DNA from: Ursus arctos
Lineage: Eukaryota; Chordata; Mammalia; Carnivora; Ursidae
Length of the DNA: 64,000 nt
Assembly (NCBI RefSeq): GCF_023065955.2
Contig: NW_026622974.1
Location: forward strand, 30,659,718 to 30,723,717
Reading direction: 5' to 3'
Positions within the stretch are counted from its first letter, which is position 1. Each line of letters opens with the position of its first letter. Below, piece by piece: positions 11,318-23,289 of the stretch. Made by a program: the position numbers and the translations under genes. The notes beneath the pieces were generated by a model, which saw only the letters and a list, made by a program, of their open reading frames with translations, was not told the origin of the DNA and ran no database searches.

Positions 11318-13200
11318 AATTTTGAAACAGCAGGGGTTTTTTTGTTGTTGTTGATGAAAATAAGCTTAAGCGATAGACTGGTAACAGATTAATAAGTGTT
11401 TATGATTATCTGCTATAGATGGCTAAAAACTTGGTAAATGTATTAATTACATGACAAAACTCCAAATAAATATACATTGGGTTGTGTAGTTTTGGGTCGT
11501 ATAGTTTGCCATTTTGTTGGTAGTTCCGAGATTGTAAGTAAGGAGTACTGACTGCTTTTGAGAGATATCTTCCCCTCACTAAATAAGGGTACTATTTGGA
11601 AAAAATTATGAATTTCAGTGCATGGACATGGGATATAAAAATATAGGGCAGAATTATGCATCAGATTAGTGCTAGGAATAGAAGCAACATGGACTAGAAT
11701 TTGGTATTACGCACCTGGAACCTGATTGGTTTGACCTGATTTACCTAAAGCAAAGTCTGGAAGGTATTGAGGTATTGAGGGATGAACTTTTTAAAGGAAC
11801 TCACATCCTTTTTCCCTTCACTTACTGTATCTAACATAGATATGTTACGCTTACAGCTATTTGTTGAATCAGTGAATAAAGAGGATTATGAAGTGAGCAT
11901 CAAAAGAGCCAAATGACTTGTGAGGCAATAGAACTGGCAAAAAACAAAAAACAAGCAAGCAAGCAAGCCTTGTTTTCAAATTCCAATTTAGTGTCATGTC
12001 TATTAGAACACGATGAGCTGCTTACACCCAAGTGTGTCTTTAGTAAAAAGATAATAGATATATGCACTAATGTTCTAACAAATCAAATATATTTCTATTA
12101 TAAGGAGACAGGAAACACTTGCCAGTAGAAAAATCACATGACCTAACTCAAAATTTTAATGTATTTCTTTTCACTTTCAATTTTTTTTTTCTGCTACTGC
12201 TCAAAAGTAGTCAGACTCCCTACAAAGTATGCAGCATTTTTGGTAACTATATTCAAGGCCTTTGCTACATTGAGCAGATTTGATTCTCCTTTATCTTTCC
12301 TGGAGCTGAGCCAGTGGTAATAGTATATTCTACCCTGAAAAGAAAAAAAAAATTCAAAAAACTTGGGGAAAATCATTATACAAACCATTTATTATTAAAA
12401 ATTCAGGAACATTAAATTATCTCAGCAATTTTGTTTATTTCTCCTAGAAAATGCCTTCTAAGATTAATACTTTCTGAATGATTTTTCCCTTGTATCCTGG
12501 GCTTTCTTTTCTAAATGTAATGAATAACTTTGTGTGAGTCTTTTCATTTCTACTGTAACAAGGCTGCCAAATAGCCAAACAGAATTGATTCAAACGGAAA
12601 TGCATTCTTTTGCTTACATTCCTATTTTGAAGAGAGGATATTGTGTGAAGAAAGTACATTTTCTATTAAGCTTTCTTTTCTTTCTTTTTTTGGGGGGGGG
12701 CTAAGCTTTCTTTTGATAAGCCCGTGTGAACATATGTTGGGAATGGAAACTCATATCAAAAAAGCAGGCTATCTGCTGCTTGATTATAAAATTTATTAGA
12801 ATTTGTAACATGCTTATAACAATGCCTGATCACAGAGCATGTGCTCTGTCTGGATTTGAAAACAAACAATATAGACACAGTAGCAGAGTCATGGATGTAC
12901 TGTGATGAGACGCCTAAATTCTAGGAAAGAACCATAAATTTCCAAATTGTGATATACTAATTACATGAGAAAATGTTATTTTTCTTTACTCTTGTTTTGA
13001 TTCTGGAGACAATAAATAACAGTTTACTATATAATGTTATTTATTTTTACTTCCTTTTATATAGGCATTTTTTATTATTTTATCTTTCAATTTTTAGCAA
13101 ACATTATGTCTCTGAATTCTGTTCCAAAGGAAAGGATGCCTTGGCTCCCTCATTGATGCTACCAGGTACTCCTTTCCTCAATCAGTCATTAATAGGGACT
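11318..13200. other. Unassigned AT-rich sequence
   Basis: Contains a short AAGC tract (about 11953-11969), a T run near 12181 and a run of 9 G near 12690. No gene evidence. Confidence 0.35.
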
Positions 13201-13204
13201 CTAA

Positions 13205-13380
13205 GGACTAGTGGTTCTCTGAGGTTAGTCTGCATTAGAACCACACAGGGCGGGAGCACTGCTTAAAATGCAGGTTCCCAGGTCCAGTCTCTGAGATTTT
13301 AATTCAGGAAGCCCAAGATGGGCCGTGGGATGTTCTTGTTGGACAAGTTCTGTCAGGTGTTCCTGATTCAGGGGGTTTTC
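13205..13380. repeat. hAT-Charlie-type relic (MER5/MER20-like)
   Basis: 'agtggttctctgaggttagtctgcattagaaccacacagggcgggagcactgcttaaaatgcaggttccc' followed by 'gattttaattcagg' follows the common hAT non-autonomous pattern (caaagtgtgcatcagaatcacctgg... ttaaaatgcagattcc... ctgattcagtagg). It is diverged and its termini are not clean. Confidence 0.45.
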
Positions 13381-14365
13381 AACAGCACAGAACATGATTG
13401 CCATGTTCCTTTTACAGAAGAAGTGATATGGAAAGCTGGTGAGGTTAAATTACATGATTGAAAGTAACACAGATAATTGTTTAAAAGCTAAAATAATGCA
13501 TGCTCAGTGAAGCCGATTTTCTTTGCAAAATTAGAAATTTATTTAGAAGTTCATTGCTCTTGACAAGACAGGGGTTAATATGGGTGCAATTTTAAAACTT
13601 CCCCAAACAGCCTCTCACCCTTAATTAAATAAGACACCATCATTATTCTTAACTATTCTTTAATCATCTCTAGTTATTCTGAAACTTATTCTGTCTATGT
13701 CAGTTTAGTTTAGTGAATATTTACTGACCACCTACAACGTACAAGTCACCACCCTAAAGCATACTTATTTGGTCTTCTCTACAATGGAAACATTTTTCTT
13801 TGGCTATTTATATTTTGTCTTAATTTACAGCTCAAAGCAAATGAAAGAATTATAGCTTATCAAATTTGATGTTAAAACATGACTATTTAATCATATTTCA
13901 TATTTAACAATCTGTACTTTTAGATTGATTCAGTAAATTAATTAGCTACTTAGCTGATATAAAACCTTAATGTGTTGAGTTATGAATTTTTAATATAGCA
14001 ATTTTTCTGTTCATAGTTATAATATGCTTCTGGCAATAATTTTTGAAGTACAAAACGCTTGTACCTAATTTTCTATTCCGTTGTTCTGTCCTAAATTTAG
14101 AAATAATATTTCAAATCCAAACTTCTAAAATAAGTTGAGCTTGTGGACATGGTAAACAAAAACCACAATCCAATGTATTGCCCAGAAAAAAAAATGTTGA
14201 AAACAGAATCATGGACAGTCTAAAATTAAGACGATACTACCTACTTTCCCCACTAATATACATACATTCGCCTGGACATATTCACTTACTACTGATGGCT
14301 CTAATGGACAAGCATCACAATTGTTCTGTAGGAGTCTTGAGAGTAGTAGGGATATTAATATGTCT
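13381..14365. other. Unassigned AT-rich sequence
   Basis: Nothing recognised. Confidence 0.35.
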
Positions 14366-14369
14366 TACT

Positions 14370-14595
14370 TATTTGTTAATGGTAGTTAATATGTTGGACA
14401 TATTCTGTGTGCTAGACTCTTTGCTATATGCTTCAAGTGAATTATTCTCATAACTTTCACAATAACACTATAGGCACTTCATTTTATAGATATGAAAAGA
14501 CTTCGAGAGGTTAAGTTTTCCAAGATGGCATAGCCAGTGAGTGGCAAAGCTGACATTTGTGTTAAGTTGTCTGACTCTAGAATTTGCAGGTTTAC
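14370..14595 (-). repeat. MIR relic, antisense
   Basis: 'gtgtgctagactctttgctatatgcttc', 'cattttatagatatgaaaagacttcgagaggttaag' and 'catagccagtgagtggcaaagctgacattt' are the reverse complement of the MIR order. Confidence 0.6.
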
Positions 14596-16005
14596 TGCAA
14601 TGCTGAAGGCTTTTAGTACCTTTGAAACTCTTAGCTCAGTTGGGGGTCAGGGGAGTGGGTAATTAATTGGGTGGAAGATATATGTGCCTCGAGCTTAAAG
14701 CAGGATGGATTTCAAAAAGTGTTTTCCATACTTCCCTTAATGCTCTTACAAAGCATGTCTGTCTTATTACTTATATTCTAAAGACATTTGGACAAGAGTT
14801 AATATAATCAACAAAAGAATAAACTAGTTCTTAATATCACAGCTTACCAGTCTCTTCAACCTCCACTCCTATTTCTTATTATTGTTTATAAAAAACCTGA
14901 GTGACTTTCTTACTTTTTATCAGGACTCACTACATTTACTTCATCAAAATATTTCAAATGGAAATTAGATGTTTTAAAAGACAAGAACACCTATTTGGAG
15001 CAACACATTAAAATATTAATACTTGCACAGATTTGATTTTAAAAGTAGTTTCCAGAATATTCTTACTCCTTAAGTCTAAAACACTTGCATACATATTTCC
15101 ATGAACATTTTTCTGTTTCTTACTCCTCTCCTCTATAGAGATGCTGAAGTAAAGCTGTGCACAGGCCAATACACCATGCCACTCAGAACTGGAAAAGATC
15201 ATTGTGGATGTCAGAGCCTTCTTTTAATAATGCACGGAGACTTAGTAACTCTATGAAGTGTTAGGACAGGAACAATGTATAAATGAAGCTTTATCTCTTT
15301 CAAATCCGTTTTCACATTGTTGCTGCATCTGTCCCATTAATATGCCCTATCAAATCGAAAAACAAACAAAAGGAGAGAATTTGCTTGAGGATGGATTTAA
15401 AAGCAAGAGCAAGAAAAGGATGAAGACAATAAGCTTCTGATGAGTTTGCCATGAAGGCAAACACTCACCTCCAGCTGGGATTTTAAAATTTGTTTATCTG
15501 GATGAGGCATTAGATAGCATAAAAAGCAATCCTCAATAGGGTAGCATTTCTAAAAGATAATCAAATAGTGAAATCATTGAGGACAAAGAGCTTTAGTTAT
15601 CTCAAGATACAGTATCAGACCTTCAGTTTTAACTCTTAAAATGAATTATTATTCATGAACAAAAGCTACTGATTTTCAGCCTAAGGAGAACATCTTGGAA
15701 GGACAGGTAAGAATTAGAATAAATAAGAATACTATAATTTCTGATGAGCATACAAGTGCCCAAAGATCTTTTCACAATAAATAAGTGGCAACAACTTTTC
15801 TAGCAGGGTACTAACTAGTAAGTAAGAAAATGAACATTCAGATGTTATTAATCTACCAGCATAGCTCAGTTTATTTTAGTAACATATATCAGGGATATGA
15901 ATTGGAAAGTGTGGGGGCTTTTTTGGTTTGTTTCAAAGAGATAGCAATTTAAAAGTACCGGTAGATACACTTTGACACAAAATCAGGTACATCAGACCCC
16001 ATGAG
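14596..16005. other. Unassigned AT-rich sequence
   Basis: Chance frames only (for example 15008-15202 minus and 15258-15440 plus). No gene evidence. Confidence 0.35.
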
Positions 16006-16009
16006 GCCT

Positions 16010-16330
16010 GGGTACTTTCTTCCACTTTCTCCCCTGTTTATCTTCCCTTGGCATAACTTTACTTGTCTTATCAGCATTCATTTTGACATTGTCACTTCTA
16101 AAAAGCCACTCATCACTCTCTACCCCCAACTAAGCCTGGTGTCCATTCTCATGCTTTCCACGGCACCCAGTCTTGACCCCACTAAACACATGCTACGCTG
16201 TGGTGCTCGTTAACTGTGTTCCCCAAGAGACTGTAAGTTCCTCAATGGCAGTTTCTTCATTGTTTGCCCAGTGTTTTGCATGGTACCTCATAGGTGTTCA
16301 GTTTTCTAGTACGGGTCACCAAGAACTGAA
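16010..16330 (+). repeat. L2 3'-end relic
   Basis: 'ttcccttggcataactttacttgtctt', 'ccccaagagactgtaagttcctcaatggcagtttcttcattgtttgcccagtg' and 'catggtacctcataggtgttcag' follow the L2 3' pattern (tagactgtgagctccttgagggcaggg... cctggcacatagtaggtgctcaa). Confidence 0.55.
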
Positions 16331-16589
16331 TACTGCTTGAAGATCAGTAATAAATTAATTCTTAAATTCTATTCACATTTTACATTATGTATTTAATCAA
16401 TATTTCTTATAATAAGGTCACATGTGACTTTTTCTTTTTAAACAGGGAATGTGGAAATTTTTTTCCTAGAAAAATAGTGGGAAATGTAGAGGCTATGCAG
16501 AAGGATAAAGAGACAACTTCAGAAATTTGAAGCAGATTGAAAATTAGTAATATGGTGTGAGGCGCAATCAGAATTTAAGGGCAGAGAGA

Positions 16590-16745
16590 AATTTCTGAGG
16601 TCATCTTGCCCAAATCCTTTATTTTACAGAGAGGCAAAGTGATTTTCCCAGGGTCACAGTGCAATAAATGGTAGAATATAGATAGAATCCCAGGTGCTCT
16701 GACTTTAAATTCAATGTCTTTTCCAGGATATCACAGACTCTTCAA
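16590..16745 (-). repeat. MIR relic, antisense
   Basis: 'ccaaatcctttattttacagagaggcaaagtgattttcccagggtcacagtgcaataaatgg' is the reverse complement of the MIR core. Confidence 0.55.
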
Positions 16746-17030
16746 CAGTGAAAATAGAAACTGCATGTTTCTGGCTCCAAGTTAGCAACCAGAGCAACAT
16801 ATGTTTATTGCTTTGTATAATGTAAATGAAGAAAACATCTGTTGCCATTTGTGATGCAAATTCCTTCCACTATACTAGAGAGATACCACTAGAATCAAAT
16901 GAATAAGTCTTTACATAAGATCATTTGGAAGAGGGTATATAAATGAATGTGGGCCAACTACTAGAATATATAGGGATATGGTTTTAGGGTACAGTTAGTT
17001 TCAAAAGTCACCTAATCTCAGGGTGTGAAT

Positions 17031-17034
17031 GTGT

Positions 17035-17074
<40 letters not shown>
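17031..17074. repeat. (GT)n microsatellite
   Basis: About 22 GT units with one GA interruption at 17039-17040. Likely polymorphic. Confidence 0.97.
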
Positions 17075-17075
<1 letters not shown>

Positions 17076-17169
17076 GAGGGTGGGGAGGTGGAGGGGCATT
17101 TGCTTCCACTGGAAGAGATAAACCCAAAGCCAGAAAGTATCGACTCAGAGAGGTAAAGGGGTGTCAGAT

Positions 17170-17345
17170 ATGGGTTGGGTCCTCGGTTTTGATACTTAAA
17201 ATGCCTAGGTGACTTCGGATATGCTACTTAACTTCTGTGATTTGTTAATGGAAGGCAAATAAAATAAGAATACCTATTTCATAGAGTTATTGAGAAGAGG
17301 CATGTGAGGTCCTTAGCGAAGAGTAAGGCATCAATAAACAATAGA
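17170..17345 (+). repeat. MIR relic, sense
   Basis: 'gtgacttcggatatgctacttaacttctgtgatttg', 'aataagaatacctatttcatagagttattgagaagagg' and 'gtaaggcatcaataaac' match the MIR order. Confidence 0.55.
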
Positions 17346-17850
17346 TGTTGTGATTGTATTCCTATTTCACATTTGCAGCTTGAACAGCCGTGGTTGAAGT
17401 TTGTACCCAAATAAATACTTAACAAACAGACCATGAAGCAGAAAACAATATTTATAATTTGTTTTCAATACATAATAACTATGTAGATTCTTTTCTTCCT
17501 CTTCTCTTGGGTTATATGTCGTATAAAAACTTGATACTGCTTGTTATCCAAACTTCTCTCTGAATAAAAACTGGATTTTAGATAAAGAGAGCTCTTTAAA
17601 ATTCATATTTTGAGGACACAAGAAAGAAGTTTATTTGGGGTGGTTGTGATGTTTTTCAATTTTTACTTCACCTTACTATAATAAATGTTATTTGGAAGAG
17701 ATGTGTTCAAAGGCAATGATTTTCTGTGATTTTGGAGGCACAATGCATAGGCAAATGGTTGGGAAAAGTTTAATGGAAAAATTGTGTTCCTTTGGGAGAT
17801 CCATATTTACTTAGGAATTCTTGCTACTGAGGATAAAAGGAATTGAGGAC

Positions 17851-18060
17851 TGGGGCGCCTGGGTGGTTCAGTCATTAAGCATCTGCCTTTGGCTCAGGGC
17901 ATGATCCCAGAGTCCTGGGATTGAACCCCGCATCTGGCTCCCTGCTCCACTGGGAGCCTGCTTCTTCCTCTCCCACTCCCCCTGCTTGTGTTCCCTCTCT
18001 CACTGGCTATCTCTCTCTCTGTCAAATAAATAAATAAAATCTTCAAAAAAAAAAAAAAAG
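17851..18060 (+). mobile_element. CAN-SINE, sense
   Basis: Head 'ggggcgcctgggtggttcag', CT-rich body, 'gtcaaataaataaataaaatcttc' and an A-rich tail. 'aaaaggaattgagga' before and 'aaaaaggagttgagga' after are the target duplication with one change. Confidence 0.94.
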
Positions 18061-18214
18061 AAAAAAGGAGTTGAGGATTTTCTTATGGATAGCAGTTAAC
18101 TGTACTCATTTGCTAATTAGCAGAGAAAACACTGCAATATGAATTACAGTCATCTATTTTTATATTTGGAGCTGCTAAAAAAATCACTATGCAAGGAAGG
18201 TAGAAATTGAAGTG

Positions 18215-18438
18215 CTAACAATAGCTAATATTTACTTAAAACAGTGTGTGCCAGTGTGCTAGGAGCTGAGGTGCTATGTAAGAATTATATCATTTAATAT
18301 AAGTACAATTATCATCATCTCCATTTTATGGATTAAGAAACTGGGATCTTAAAAGCCAAGAAAATTTATCCTGGGTCACTTGCTACTAAGAGGCAAACTA
18401 GTGAACCAAACCAGGTAGTCTCAGTTCGGAGCCTTCTA

Positions 18439-18445
<7 letters not shown>
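18215..18445 (-). repeat. MIR relic, antisense
   Basis: 'gtgtgccagtgtgctaggagctgaggtgctatg', 'catctccattttatggattaagaaactgggatctt' and 'gggtcacttgctactaagaggcaaactagtgaacc' are in reverse-complement MIR order. A 32-bp poly(A) run follows at 18448-18479. Confidence 0.6.
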
Positions 18446-18480
<35 letters not shown>

Positions 18481-18481
<1 letters not shown>

Positions 18482-20245
18482 CAAATTCATCTTGACCGAA
18501 GATAAAACAGATGCATTGCTAGATAAAACAACATGAGATATGGGCTTTTTCTCAGTGTTTTTAATATCTATCTTACTGACTCCTTAGGCAGTTTGTATGT
18601 CTGTAATCAGTTCCACACTCTTCCTCTAGGAGATTCGCCACTACTCTGCTTTTTTTTCCGCCAGAACATACGTTTTCCTTTTTTTTCAAATAATCTTAAT
18701 GGTCCTTTCTTTAACATTTTATCTGAATTGTTTCACACAGATTAATATTTGTATTATTAAATAAGACCAAAAGATTGTCACTTTAAATTTTTCCCATTAT
18801 TAAATCACGTTTGCATTTTTAATGGTTGAACTTACCACCATTCAATTTTGAATATTTCTGCCTAATTCTTATATTTTGTTATTTAAAATTAATGCTTTAA
18901 TGTGCATCTTTTTCATAGCACTTATTTTGCCTTAACTTTCTTTGCTAGCATGTGTCATCTGGCCTCTCAGTAAGTCCCAGTAAATCCAACGGTAACAGAG
19001 CGGTCAGTGCTTCTGTAAGCTTTCTTTCATTTCCACAGAAGGCTTTCTTAGATGTGCCTCTAACGCCCCTTTTCCAAATTGGTAACATGCCTTAATGATT
19101 TCCAGGATTAGCCCAAGCTTCTTTTTCACCTCCTATTTTCGTAGAGCACCATTTTTTCCCTAATAGACCTAAAATATCTTCTGTGGTGTTTATAATTCTG
19201 GTAGATTAGTCCAGTTTGTTATTTATATATTTGATCATTCAGATGGTAAAACTGTGAACCCTTTCAATAAAAAAGAAAAAAACCGAAATTCACTAATGTA
19301 CTGCTTTGAGAAAACAAAAAATGCTAAAAACTGAGTTTACAATCACATAAATTAGGAATCAATATTCATATGAAAAAGAAGTATTCACTTTACACGCAGA
19401 TTTTTGGGGGGCATATTTCTTCTAAAAGCCTAACATTCTCTGTGAATTCAAAATATAAATTTCCTGTAAAATGCTTTTTAAATTCTTCTTGAATACGAGT
19501 TTTTAAGTAAAGCGACATATTTTAATTTGGGAAATAATTATTTTTACAGTATGTGATTTTACGTATGTTAAAGAGATGTAATTCATAGTGGTAAAAGCTT
19601 CTTTTCCTCAGTCATATTCTTTATCTTTCCAACTTTTCTACAATTCTAGACTTTAAAATACAAAATTAAGTACTTTAAAAACACATACTGCTTATTTTTT
19701 TTCATGAATTTGATGTGTTTTAAACCATTAAACTACAGATACCAACCATTTTGACAAAGGTTGGGAAACGCTATAAGATGTTATCTGGACTATGCTAATA
19801 ATTATATAAATAACAGTATAAATTACTAATTTTGTGTTAATAGTACTTGAATTATTGATGATAATGATAGGCAGGAATCTGTAGTATAATGTTAATTCTA
19901 ATGACCATGAGATCATAATCTGCTGAAAATTATGTTAGAGTATTAGATCAATTTGAGAAAAATATGGGCCATAGAATAGTGAGTGGTGACAAATATAGAT
20001 ATGAAATTAAAGCAGGTGTTAAAGTTATCAGGTAGAAGTCTAACCAAGAGACCTGGCTCCAAAAAGTCTGATGAAGAGTTAAAGACACAAAAAAGACTTA
20101 TAGAATTAGTGTCCCAGATACCACTGAGAATGTTAAGACATTAGTGGATGGAATGCTCTGAATAAGGACTAGAATTAAAGGCAGCAGCTAAAGAGGGACC
20201 TGGCTGGCTTCCTGGTTGTGCTAGAGTGGAAGGATTAAGTTTACT
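18481..20245. other. Unassigned AT-rich sequence
   Basis: Nothing recognised beyond short homopolymers. Confidence 0.35.
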
Positions 20246-20249
20246 CACT

Positions 20250-20460
20250 TTGGAGTAAGGGTGGTGTAGGAGTCCTCGCTACCCCATGTACAAGCTGAAC
20301 GTCCTTGGATGAATAACCAATTTAAATTTTAGTTTCCTCATTGTAAAATAAGGAAAACAGTACTTGGCCCATAAGGATTTTGTGAGGATTAATTCAATGA
20401 GGTAGCCCATGATTACCTGGCGTAGTGGGGATGTTCAATTTGCTAGTTGTATTATCTTAA
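20250..20460 (+). repeat. MIR relic, sense
   Basis: 'gtttcctcattgtaaaataaggaaaacagtacttggcccataaggattttgtgaggattaattcaatgagg' is a clear MIR 3' half. Confidence 0.65.
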
Positions 20461-20742
20461 TGGTAAAATTTGGCTCCCTTAGTAGACAGCAAGATCATTG
20501 AGGACAAGAACTTTTTTATACTTGGTACCTAACATGATAAATGTTCCTTGGACTACTGAATTGAACACAGAGCTAATTATTTTCTCCTTTGTAAATGGGT
20601 GCTGGCCTAGGGATTATTGAAGTTTCTGCTTCTTGATAGAAAGGCTTACTACTGTTTCCATAATTTTATATTATAAAATAATGCAAATTACTTACCTAAC
20701 AATAACATTTTCTAACAGTAGGCTTTTTAAAAATATACTTTA

Positions 20743-20867
20743 CATTCTTTTTTTTTATTATTATGATATGTTAGTCACCATATGGTACATCGTTAGTTTT
20801 TGATGTAGTGTTACATGATTCATTGTTTGCATATAACACCCAGTGCTCCATGCAAAATGTGACCTCC
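20743..20867 (-). mobile_element. Very short LINE-1 3' end, minus strand
   Basis: Poly(T), then 'attatgatatgttagtcaccatatggtac...gatgtagtgttacatgattcattg...gcatataacacccagtgc': only about 125 bp of the carnivore L1 3' UTR. 'ttacattctt' occurs on both sides (20733-20742, 20868-20877) as target duplication. Confidence 0.9.
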
Positions 20868-20989
20868 TTACATTCTTATTTTAAATTTTTAGATATTTTG
20901 CTCTTTATGATTAAAGTAGCTGTTTAAAATTAATAGTTTTCCTGATTACATTTTTATAGTATATATCAAATTATTTGTTTATTTTTTAG

Positions 20990-21281
20990 ATAATTTTTAT
21001 TTTGTTATATTAGTCACCATACAGTACATCCCCAGTTTTTGATGCAATGTTCCATGATTCATTATTTGTGTATAACACCCAGTGCACCATGCAATAAGTG
21101 CCCTCCTTAATACCCATCACTGGCCTATCCCAATCCCCCACCCCCCTCCCCCCTGAAGCCCTCAGTTTGTTTCCCAGAGTCCACAGTCTCTCATGGTTCA
21201 TTCCCCCTTCTGTTTGCCCCCCCTTCATTCTTCCCTTCCTTCTCCTACCGATCTTCCTATTTCTTATGTTCCATAAATAAG
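20990..21281 (-). mobile_element. Short LINE-1 3' end, minus strand
   Basis: The same L1 3' UTR as at 9.9 kb ('ttatattagtcaccatacagtac' to 'cctatttcttatgttccataaataagtga'), about 290 bp. It is the second minus-strand L1 tail within 250 bp. The reading frames here are repeat sequence. Confidence 0.92.
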
Positions 21282-21295
21282 TGATGACATTTTTT

Positions 21296-21495
21296 AAAGG
21301 CTTTATTCATTTATTTTAGAAAGAGAGATAGACAGCAAGCATGGGGGCGGGTGAGAGAGTGGCAGAGGAGAGGGAGAGAGAAACTTGAATAGATTCTGCA
21401 TTGAGTGTGGAGCCTGACAAGGGGCTGGATCTCAGGACCTGAGCTGAAACCAAGAGTCCATGGCTCAACTGACTATGCCACCCAGGCACCCCTGT
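21296..21495 (-). mobile_element. CAN-SINE, antisense
   Basis: Right-hand head 'tatgccacccaggcacccc', left-hand tail 'aaaggctttattcatttatttt'. Flanks 'tgatgacatttttt' (21282-21295) and 'tgattacatttttt' (21496-21509) are the target duplication with one mismatch. It inserted at the edge of the preceding LINE-1 tail. Confidence 0.92.
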
Positions 21496-21509
21496 TGATT
21501 ACATTTTTT

Positions 21510-22660
21510 GCATTCACTTTATCCATTTTACTTATTTCAGGTTAACATTAAACTAGCTAATAACAACTTAGTATTCTCCATCTAAGGTTTTATATTTTGC
21601 ACAGAGGTAAACCATTTTCTTTTATGCATTTCTACATAGTTACCATAATATTTCCTCTGCTCTATATGGATTGGCACTTAATGAATTTGCTCCATTGGGG
21701 GGGGGGGAAACTGTTACACGAGAGAAACATAATTTTTTAAGATATTCTGTTCTGCCTCTTTACTCAAGCCTCCTTCAAATATTCTGCATTTACATGCAGT
21801 GAACAAAAGGAAGCGATAAGAGAGCTTAGGTGCATCTTTGCACATTTTCACCTTACCCTTCTTTATTAACTCTTTTAGAAAAGTTGTTTGGGCCATGGCA
21901 CACATAGCTGAATCTCAACATTTTTAGAAAAGTAGTTTCAAAAGGCACAAATTAAATGTTTTAAGATACTGGGAACCCATCTATTTCTTTATTCAACAAA
22001 CATGTACTGATTACTTTTTATATATACCCACTAGGGATGAGTAACACAAAAACTAGTATGAAAACTTGTACAATTTTCATGAAAGTTATTTTCCATTATA
22101 CACTTTAATAAAATCTGTAACCATTCCACCTACAGAAGCTCAAAGAAAATTGTAAATATACTCAGGTTAATAAATATCTATGTATGGCTTAATGAGAAAG
22201 GATACAATTTTTTAAAACTGACTGCTGTTTTCCAATAGGATTTCAGTGATTGCACTATATTTTGATAGTTTGTTTACCCATTTGTTTTAATTACCAGACT
22301 ACACTTGTAAAGGGCAATAATCATGCCTCACTCAGTACCTGGCACAAGATAAGAGTTCGATCCAATTTGCATAATGAATGAATGAGTGGAACTGAAGTGC
22401 ATTTCACATGCAGTACACAACGCAACTTTGCAACATTTCCCCAATCTGACTCTTGATTATCTCTGTGATAGATGACCTATGATTGGATTTTACATTTCTC
22501 AAATAAGAACTGCAAATACAGTAAACCATTAATCTAGTGTTCATTAATTTGGAGTTCAAGATAATTCAGTGTGGGCTTACCTGAAATTTACCTCTGCAGG
22601 ATTAATGAAGACTGATATATTAAACAAATTACAGTAGACTGAACATCATTGACTCTAACA
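21510..22660. other. Unassigned sequence
   Basis: Includes a possible L2/MIR end at about 22310-22390 ('cactcagtacctggcacaagataagag...aatgaatgaatgag') and a run of 9 G near 21700. No gene evidence. Confidence 0.35.
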
Positions 22661-23010
22661 GGCAGATGGTTAGAGCAGTGATGCTCTAAAGAAATGTACG
22701 ATAACTGCATGCAAATGATGTCTTAATAAAGAAGGTTCATCCATTTAGTAAAATAAACTGAACAGACCTCCACGTAGATATGATCGATAATGGATTCTAG
22801 AAATGTACGTTGAAACTTCGACCCAATAGCAGATGGGCAGATGGTTAGAGCAGTGATGCTTTAAAGAAATGTACAATAACTGACTGCATGCAAATGGATG
22901 TCTTAATAAAGAAGGTTCATCCATTTAGTAGAATAAACTGAACAGACCTCCACGTAGAAATGATCGATAATGGATTCTATAAATGTATGTTGAAACTTCT
23001 ATCCAATAGC
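22661..23010 (+). repeat. Two-copy tandem duplication, about 170-175 bp unit
   Basis: Copy 1 is 22661-22830 and copy 2 is 22836-23010. Both run from 'ggcagatggttagagcagtg' to 'ccaatagc'. They differ by roughly ten substitutions plus a 4-base and a 1-base insertion in copy 2. Each contains ATGCAAAT, the octamer motif (in 'tgcatgcaaatg'), and 'cctccacgtaga'. The pair ends about 300 bp before the CpG island. I do not recognise the unit as a known interspersed repeat. Confidence 0.95.
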
Positions 23011-23289
23011 AACCACGCGCTGTGTGTAATACTAAAGAGGACTACAAAGAACGTGTCCTCAGGATGCTTAGAGTCCATTGGTATTCTAAAATACGGAAGA
23101 ATTTTAGAACGAGGCAAGTCATACATGACTTGAGAATATAGATTAAAAATACAACGTGAAAGGTAAAAAGTGAGCAAATTCACTCTATAACAATCATAAC
23201 TTCTTGTAAGACAGAGAAATTTAATTTCACCTTTGGAAAAAGAACAATTGTTTTAGAACTCATCTTTTCCTCACTTCTCGGAGTTCTCC

